Below, in pieces: positions 43,172-48,071 of a DNA stretch of 48,071 nucleotides. The notes below the pieces were generated by a model that saw only the letters and a program-made list of their open reading frames with translations, was not told where the DNA came from and did no database searches. The stretch is from Planctomycetota bacterium (GTDB lineage Bacteria; Planctomycetota; Phycisphaerae; WQYP01): assembly GCA_021805985.1 (NCBI GenBank), contig JAJZDN010000025.1:1-48071 (forward strand), in the 5' to 3' direction. Numbering within the stretch: position 1 is the stretch's first letter; each line of letters opens with the position of its first letter. The position numbers and the translations under genes were made by a program.

Positions 43172-43846
43172 TTACACCGTGCTGCGGCGATGCGGATCAG
43201 TCACAGGAAGACAATCATGGTGCAACAGCACTTTTTGCAATCCCGGACCATCTTGTGCTCGGGCAAATTGTACCTCGGCATCGGTAATACCTACGCACAG
43301 CAACAAATCAAACACACCGGAATTCAGCCGGGCTTGTGCAGGAATATGTTCAGGTGCAAGAATAAGGAGATTCCTTATCAGCGAACTATCCGATTTATCT
43401 ATTCCACGTCCCAGCGGCACGCGATCAAACGGTTCCACCAGGCCCCCGGCGATAAGTTCCTGCGCGACGAGAATCTGCATGGCCATCAGCGAGGCCAGCG
43501 CCTCCCTGGCCCATGCCGCGGGTTCCGCGGTCTGCATGAAAAATTCAAACCCCAGGCCGCTGTATTGATCGGGCTGTGTCTCCGCCGGATCTATCCCCCA
43601 TGGGTTGGATAAACCGGTGGTGATGTATACCCAGTTATCATGGTGATCATTGGGAGGCGATTCCAGTACGCCATGCGTCAGCCAGCGTGGATCAATGTCT
43701 TTAAATCCCATGGATGCAAACCAATCGGCGGAAAGCGATTCAATGCCGTCCGTCAATGGCCCGAACAACTCCGGGTATACCACTTCCTCACGTTGTTTCC
43801 ATACGCCTTCAAACCATTGTCTCCACTGTTCTTCCGGTGTTTTCAT
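43172..43846 (-). CDS. SUFU (suppressor of fused) domain protein
   Basis: A 224-residue cytoplasmic protein. WVYITTGLSNPWG, then SGLGFEFFMQT, AREALASLMAMQILVAQ, and a C-terminal FDLLLCVGITDAEVQFA match bacterial SUFU-domain proteins. Many bacterial members are thought to be immunity proteins of polymorphic toxin systems (family knowledge). No toxin gene is adjacent here. I start at ATG 43846. The frame continues upstream only through a TTG and a short 11-bp repeat region. Confidence 0.82.
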   Translation of the reverse strand: MKTPEEQWRQWFEGVWKQREEVVYPELFGPLTDGIESLSADWFASMGFKDIDPRWLTHGVLESPPNDHHDNWVYITTGLSNPWGIDPAETQPDQYSGLGFEFFMQTAEPAAWAREALASLMAMQILVAQELIAGGLVEPFDRVPLGRGIDKSDSSLIRNLLILAPEHIPAQARLNSGVFDLLLCVGITDAEVQFARAQDGPGLQKVLLHHDCLPVTDPHRRSTV

Positions 43847-43882
43847 CCGCGATACATTAGCGGATTTGCGTGTTCCACGGAA

Positions 43883-43948
43883 GCGCCAGCACCAGGCGGT
43901 ATCAGGGCGGTACCAAGGCGCCAGCAAGGCGGCATCGGGCCAGCATCA
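43883..43948. repeat. Degenerate 11-bp tandem repeat between SUFU and ygfZ genes
   Basis: About five to six units of 11 bases of the form aggcggtatca are seen in phase at 43894, 43905, 43916, 43927 and 43938, with a weaker unit before them. Units share (a/g)ggcg followed by a purine/pyrimidine-variable tail. Confidence 0.6.
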
Positions 43949-44016
43949 GGTTCCTGAAGCATTCGACGATCGGCGATATAATCCTGTGCAGGTAATATAA
44001 ATGGAGCTTTTTAACC

Positions 44017-45168
44017 ATGCGCGAAAATCCACTGTTTGCTATACATGAGCAGGCCAACGCTGCCTATCTTCCCTACGGACCGGAAATCCAAATTATTGAA
44101 AGCTTTGGCCAGCCGGAAGCGGAATATGCCGCCATACGCAAGGCCGCAACCATCATGGATTCACCTCATCGAGCCGTGGTGGAACTTACCGGCAAAGATC
44201 GCCTGACTTTCCTGCACAATCTGCTGACCAATGACACAAAATCTCTGGTCGTCGGTCATGGCTGCTACGCGTATCTGTTAAACCTTAAGGGGCGCATTGT
44301 TCTGGATGTCAATGTGCTGCATGAACAGGATGCCACGCTTCTGGAAGTCGATGCTCGGCTGGCCGATGAGCTTTGCCGCACGCTCAATAATTATCTATTT
44401 TCAGATCAGGTCCAGATACGCAATGGCGCTGATGCCTTTGGCCGCGTGACGATCATCGGTCCGGATGCAAACGCTCTTCTGGATCGCGTTGCCGGTAAAA
44501 GCATCACCTCCGGTTTGACGGAACTGTTGCGATCCTGCCGCGCGGAATTGCTGGGAACCTCGTGTACCATTTTTCGCAATGATCAATGCGGTGAATCGCA
44601 GTTTGAATTAATTGTTCCGCGCGACGCCCTGCCCGCTCTCTGGACCGGAATACTTGATGCCGCCAATGGTGAACCCACTGACGGAGATTTCAAGCCGGGG
44701 ATGGTGAAATTACGCCCCATCGGCTGGTCGGCGTATAACATCGCCCGCATTGAAGCTGCCACTCCGCTGTTGGGAATTGATCTGACGGACCAAAATTTGC
44801 CCATGGAAACGGCACACTGGTACGCCCGTGCGGTGCACATTTCCAAGGGGTGCTATCTGGGGCAGGAGGTTGTAGCACGCATGCACGCGCATAAAGCGGT
44901 TGCCCGGATGCTCGTAGGATTAAAAAATCCGGGGGATGTTCCCCCGGTGGCTGGTGAACCTTTGCGCGACGGGGAAACAATCGTGGGGGCCGTTACCAGC
45001 AGTTGCATGTCGCCGATGCTCGGGAATCAGGCCATTGCCATGGCGTATGTGAAAAAGGCCTACGCCGAACCCGGTCGTGTTTTAACTGTGTATACGCCAC
45101 ACGGCGAAGTCCGCACAACGATTACCCCGTTGCCCTTCTGGGCCGCCCCAGAGGCCGGAAGCATCTGA
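44017..45168 (+). CDS. ygfZ: YgfZ/GcvT-like folate-binding protein for iron-sulfur assembly
   Basis: A 383-residue soluble protein related to the aminomethyltransferase GcvT. YgfZ members support iron-sulfur enzyme maturation through tetrahydrofolate. The signature ISKGCYLGQEVVARMHAHK (K-G-C-Y-x-G-Q-E) is at about residues 275-295. Other parts are VVELTGKDRLTFLHNLLTND near the N-terminus and LEVDARLADELCRTLNNYLF. Its Cys in the signature is conserved. A TATAAT-like box lies about 40 bases upstream, and GGAG lies ten bases before the ATG. Confidence 0.88.
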   Translation: MRENPLFAIHEQANAAYLPYGPEIQIIESFGQPEAEYAAIRKAATIMDSPHRAVVELTGKDRLTFLHNLLTNDTKSLVVGHGCYAYLLNLKGRIVLDVNVLHEQDATLLEVDARLADELCRTLNNYLFSDQVQIRNGADAFGRVTIIGPDANALLDRVAGKSITSGLTELLRSCRAELLGTSCTIFRNDQCGESQFELIVPRDALPALWTGILDAANGEPTDGDFKPGMVKLRPIGWSAYNIARIEAATPLLGIDLTDQNLPMETAHWYARAVHISKGCYLGQEVVARMHAHKAVARMLVGLKNPGDVPPVAGEPLRDGETIVGAVTSSCMSPMLGNQAIAMAYVKKAYAEPGRVLTVYTPHGEVRTTITPLPFWAAPEAGSI

Positions 45169-45257
45169 GATTCGGCAAACGGCCGGATTTTAAGGGGAGT
45201 AATGTACAGAATGGCACATAATCGGGCCAATGCTCAGCAACGTACCGCGTGAGAAAA

Positions 45258-46205
45258 TCAGGATTCAATTTCCGGGCTATTATGGCAGAATTCGGATTTG
45301 CCGCGCAGCAGGTTTTTTGCCAATACTCCAGGTGCTTCACGGATCGCCCGGACGGGGTCAAACCCGACCGCAGCCAGGCGGTAGCGCAGAAATTCCGCAA
45401 AACGCCCCGCATAAAAAGCTTGGCGCGACAAGTCGCAAAGCTGCGCAAAATGCCAATCCCGTTGAATCTTCCATGCGATATTCAGGGATCTGCGGCAATC
45501 CGGGCAGCGTCTTGCCACCGAGGCTCGGTATTTGTTCTGAATGCGGCACTCCATGGAAAAGCGGCTCTTAACTCCGGAAAGATGGCCCGGCGTGCCTTCC
45601 TGATATTCACAAAGCACTTCGGGAATGCCGGCAAGAATATATTTCTGTGCAATACGAATGCACAGCTCCCAGTCTTCCGATGCCACCAGCGTTTCGTCAA
45701 AGCCACCCATTTCCAGCAGCACGTCCCGCCGCACCATCATCGCTGTAGGCCATGGGATTCGCAGTGCCAGCACATCGTGCAATGACAATTTGTCACCAGG
45801 ATAATATAGCCCTTTGGTCCCGGCACGGGCGGTATGCACCATGCGAATAGCACAATGCACCGCACCAATCGCTGTGGTGGAAAATAATGCCGCCTGTCGT
45901 GCGAGTTTCTCCGGGTACCACGTGTCATCCGAATCGAGAAAAGCAATCAATGTTCCGCACGCCTCGTGAATGCCGCGATTCCGGGCCGCACTGGCACCCG
46001 CGTTACTCTGCCGGAGGTAGCGTATTTTTCTGCCATATGTCGCCACAATTTCAGCGGTATTATCTGTAGATCCATCGTCAATAACAATAACCTCAGTTGG
46101 CCGGTGGGTTTGCCGCAGAACACTGTCAATGGCGCGCGGCAAAAAAGCCGCCCGATTAAATGTCGGAATAATAGTGCTTATAAGGGGCGACGCGATACAA
46201 GTCAT
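45258..46205 (-). CDS. Glycosyltransferase family 2
   Basis: A 315-residue GT-A-fold sugar transferase. The N-terminal motif is STIIPTFNRAAFLPRAIDSVL, then VIVIDDGSTDNTAEIV, ARNRGIHEACGTLIAFLDSDDTWYPEKL (DxD nucleotide-sugar site), and GGFDETLVASEDWELCIRI (acceptor/base region). The C-terminal ~90 residues are helical and Arg/Cys-rich (ASVARRCPDCRRSL). Substrate unknown. It stands alone on the minus strand, with no strong ribosome site and no sugar-biosynthesis neighbours. Confidence 0.9.
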   Translation of the reverse strand: MTCIASPLISTIIPTFNRAAFLPRAIDSVLRQTHRPTEVIVIDDGSTDNTAEIVATYGRKIRYLRQSNAGASAARNRGIHEACGTLIAFLDSDDTWYPEKLARQAALFSTTAIGAVHCAIRMVHTARAGTKGLYYPGDKLSLHDVLALRIPWPTAMMVRRDVLLEMGGFDETLVASEDWELCIRIAQKYILAGIPEVLCEYQEGTPGHLSGVKSRFSMECRIQNKYRASVARRCPDCRRSLNIAWKIQRDWHFAQLCDLSRQAFYAGRFAEFLRYRLAAVGFDPVRAIREAPGVLAKNLLRGKSEFCHNSPEIES

Positions 46206-46292
46206 GATTTAAATCTTTGAGAGTAAAAATAATACTGTTGTGCGCTGGTTTACTCTCGGCCTTCAACTCATTGCCCGCACGGTACAATGAAT

Positions 46293-47750
46293 CTATGGCA
46301 ATTCCGTGCGGCCCATGAGATACAGGTCGCACTGGCGCGCCGCGCCCCGCCCTTCGTTGATCGCCCAGACCACCAGAGATTGTCCCCGGCGGCAGTCGCC
46401 TGCGGCAAATACGCCTTCCACGGATGTGGCATATTTGTCGTACTCAGCTTTGAAGTTGCTGCGTGCGTCGGTTTCCAATCCCAGTTGCTTGACGATTGAA
46501 TCTTCAGGGCCAAGAAAACCCATCGCCAGCAGCACCAGGTTTGCCGGCCAGATTTTTTCCGTGCCCGGTATTTCCGTCATCGCCGTTTTGCCGTTGGTAA
46601 CGGTCCATTGCAATTCAATGGATTTCACGGCCTTAACATGCCCCTGCTCATCGCCGATGAATTCTTTCGTCGCCAGGCGATAATTTCGCGGATCATGCCC
46701 AAAAGCCGCTGCCGCTTCCTCATGACCGTAATCTGTGCGGTAGATTTTCGGCCATTGTGGCCACGGATTATCCACAGCGCGCGTGCCCGGCGGTTGGGGC
46801 ATGAGTTCAAAGTTCACCAGACTGCGGCAGCCGTGCCGCAACGATGTCCCGATGCAATCTGTTCCCGTGTCACCGCCGCCAATAACAATTACATCTTTAT
46901 CTTTCGCTGAGATATATTGCCCATCCTGCAGATTTGAATCCAGCAGGCTTTTGGTATTCCCATGGAGAAACGGTACGGCAAAATGAACGCCTTTCAGGTC
47001 CCGTCCCGGAACTTTTAGATCACGCGCTTTGGTGGCACCACAGGCCAAAACCATGGCGTCAAATTCATGCATCAATTCATGTACATCCACATCTTTTCCA
47101 ACGTGGGTGTTAACAACAAATGTGACGCCTTCCTGTTCCATAAGTTTGGTGCGGCGATCTACCACGCCACGCTTATCGAGCTTCATGTTGGGAATGCCGT
47201 ACATCAGCAGCCCACCCACGCGGTCGGAGCGTTCAAACACTGTTACCAGATGGCCGGCTTTATTCAGTTGGTCTGCCGCCGCCAGTCCCGCCGGCCCTGA
47301 TCCAATCACCGCCACTTTTTTACCCGTGCGCACAGTGGGGGGGCGTGGTACCACCCAGCCATTTTCCCAGGCATGATCAATGATCGACTGCTCAATATTT
47401 TTAATCGTCACCGGCGGTTCGTTAATGCCCAGCACACACGATCCCTCACATGGCGCCGGACATACCCGGCCGGTAAATTCCGGAAAGTTGTTGGTGCGCC
47501 AGAGCCGCGTGATGGCTTGTTTCCATTGATTCTTGTAAATCAGATCATTCCATTCCGGAATGAGGTTATTCACCGGACAGCCGCTCTGGCAAAAGGGCAC
47601 GCCGCAATCCATGCACCGTGCGCCCTGCGTGCGGAGTTTTTCATCCGGTAAATGCTCATGAAATTCATTCCAGTCCAGCACCCGTAAGCGGGCCGCACGA
47701 CTGGCGGGAATTTCCCGGGCGAATTCCATAAAGCCGGTAGGTTTACCCAT
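46293..47750 (-). CDS. gltD: Glutamate synthase small subunit
   Basis: A 485-residue NADPH-linked partner of GltB. It passes electrons through flavin and iron-sulfur centres for the conversion of glutamine and 2-oxoglutarate into glutamate. Cys clusters are [19 protein letters not shown] and [10 protein letters not shown]. The FAD motif is [17 protein letters not shown], the NADPH motif is [16 protein letters not shown], and [19 protein letters not shown] ends the FAD domain. ATG 47750 has AGGAGG six bases upstream and overlaps the gltB stop by eight bases. Confidence 0.96.
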   Translation of the reverse strand: MGKPTGFMEFAREIPASRAARLRVLDWNEFHEHLPDEKLRTQGARCMDCGVPFCQSGCPVNNLIPEWNDLIYKNQWKQAITRLWRTNNFPEFTGRVCPAPCEGSCVLGINEPPVTIKNIEQSIIDHAWENGWVVPRPPTVRTGKKVAVIGSGPAGLAAADQLNKAGHLVTVFERSDRVGGLLMYGIPNMKLDKRGVVDRRTKLMEQEGVTFVVNTHVGKDVDVHELMHEFDAMVLACGATKARDLKVPGRDLKGVHFAVPFLHGNTKSLLDSNLQDGQYISAKDKDVIVIGGGDTGTDCIGTSLRHGCRSLVNFELMPQPPGTRAVDNPWPQWPKIYRTDYGHEEAAAAFGHDPRNYRLATKEFIGDEQGHVKAVKSIELQWTVTNGKTAMTEIPGTEKIWPANLVLLAMGFLGPEDSIVKQLGLETDARSNFKAEYDKYATSVEGVFAAGDCRRGQSLVVWAINEGRGAARQCDLYLMGRTELP

Positions 47751-48071
47751 GACCCACCTCCTGCTTGATATTCCCGCCGGCCATCGCTGCTTTCTTTTCC
47801 AAAGCCTTGCGATACTCAATGGGCATAACCTTGTGGAATCGCGTAAGCGCTGATTTCCAGTGAGCTAAAATCGCCTTTGCCACCGCACTTCCCGTGAGCT
47901 TCTGATGCTCTTCAATCATTTCTTTCAACTCGGCTATATCTCCAGGATCCAGTACTTTTTCCAGTTCAACCATGGCCAGATTGCACCGGGCCAGGAAAAT
48001 ATCCTCGGGATCGTACACGTACGCTATGCCGCCGGACATCCCCGCGGCAAAATTGCGACCCGTCGGGCCAA
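47743..48071 (-). CDS. gltB: Glutamate synthase large subunit, C-terminal end (partial)
   Basis: The C-terminal ~109 residues of GltB remain, and the gene runs off the window. [21 protein letters not shown] belongs to the C-terminal beta-helix, followed by [25 protein letters not shown] and [13 protein letters not shown]. GltB normally has ~1500 residues. The stop is eight bases inside gltD, so gltB and gltD are translationally coupled. Confidence 0.93.
   Translation of the reverse strand, partial: GPTGRNFAAGMSGGIAYVYDPEDIFLARCNLAMVELEKVLDPGDIAELKEMIEEHQKLTGSAVAKAILAHWKSALTRFHKVMPIEYRKALEKKAAMAGGNIKQEVGHG

Noticed and set aside
43846-43927. Longer SUFU start at a TTG near 43927
   Set aside because: The added residues come from the 11-bp repeat region and do not resemble the family. 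ATG 43846 is preferred.

Overview
The window looks like a piece of a planctomycete chromosome, most likely class Phycisphaerae or a close relative. This is an inference from gene content: a long sigma-70 factor with an extended HTH-rich N-terminus, an ECF sigma/anti-sigma operon, a stand-alone LigD-N-like protein, a SUFU-domain protein, several lipoproteins and TPR proteins without close named relatives, and short operons on alternating strands. Most of the window is ordinary chromosome. No rRNA, complete tRNA, CRISPR array, transposase or phage structural gene was found.

Layout. 1-1673: 3' part of valS, whose first ~90 codons are not ValS-like and differ in codon use (chimeric or recombined end). 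1868-3406: two minus-strand envelope proteins. 3589-4714: a small helical protein and a TatD-like hydrolase. 4835-6756: an overlapping AAA ATPase/DUF4276 gene pair that resembles a two-gene anti-phage system, bracketed by two near-identical 26-bp hairpin repeats (4710-4735 and 6824-6849). 6886-8300: a lipoprotein and clpP, the latter with Asn in place of the catalytic Asp. 8644-13144: sppA and an oligopeptide-type oppA-oppB pair without oppC/D/F. 13155-15019: a small membrane protein and a MATE exporter. 15040-19537: tyrS (minus), then ubiD and gltX (plus). 19609-19839: two 80-bp direct repeats. 19898-21685: the unusual sigma factor. 21890-23809: a HAD hydrolase and an SDR/epimerase.

23841-29150 is a minus-strand cluster read as TPR lipoprotein, membrane protein, SAM methyltransferase, rsmE, miaA and a FGGY kinase, mixing envelope and RNA-modification functions. 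29201-31004 holds the LigD-N-like protein, a membrane protein and a conserved protein of unknown role. 31104-35226: carB and nrdR. 35256-39477: DedA, a TPR protein and a BioF/KBL-type enzyme (all minus). 39614-41912: an HU/IHF-like protein and the ECF sigma / anti-sigma / exported helical protein operon. 42213-45168: rpsU with a tandem repeat running out of its 3' end, a DUF2127 protein, a SUFU protein and ygfZ. 45258-48071: a GT2 glycosyltransferase, gltD and the 3' end of gltB.

Housekeeping functions are translation and tRNA charging or modification (valS, tyrS, gltX, miaA, rsmE, rpsU), nitrogen and pyrimidine metabolism (gltBD, carB), nucleotide-reduction control (nrdR), proteolysis (clpP, sppA) and envelope work. 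The best candidate for an under-described system is the ATPase/DUF4276 module with its flanking repeats. Next are the multi-HTH sigma factor, the stand-alone phosphoesterase-like protein, and an 80-bp repeat family that has a degenerate inverted relative beside valS.
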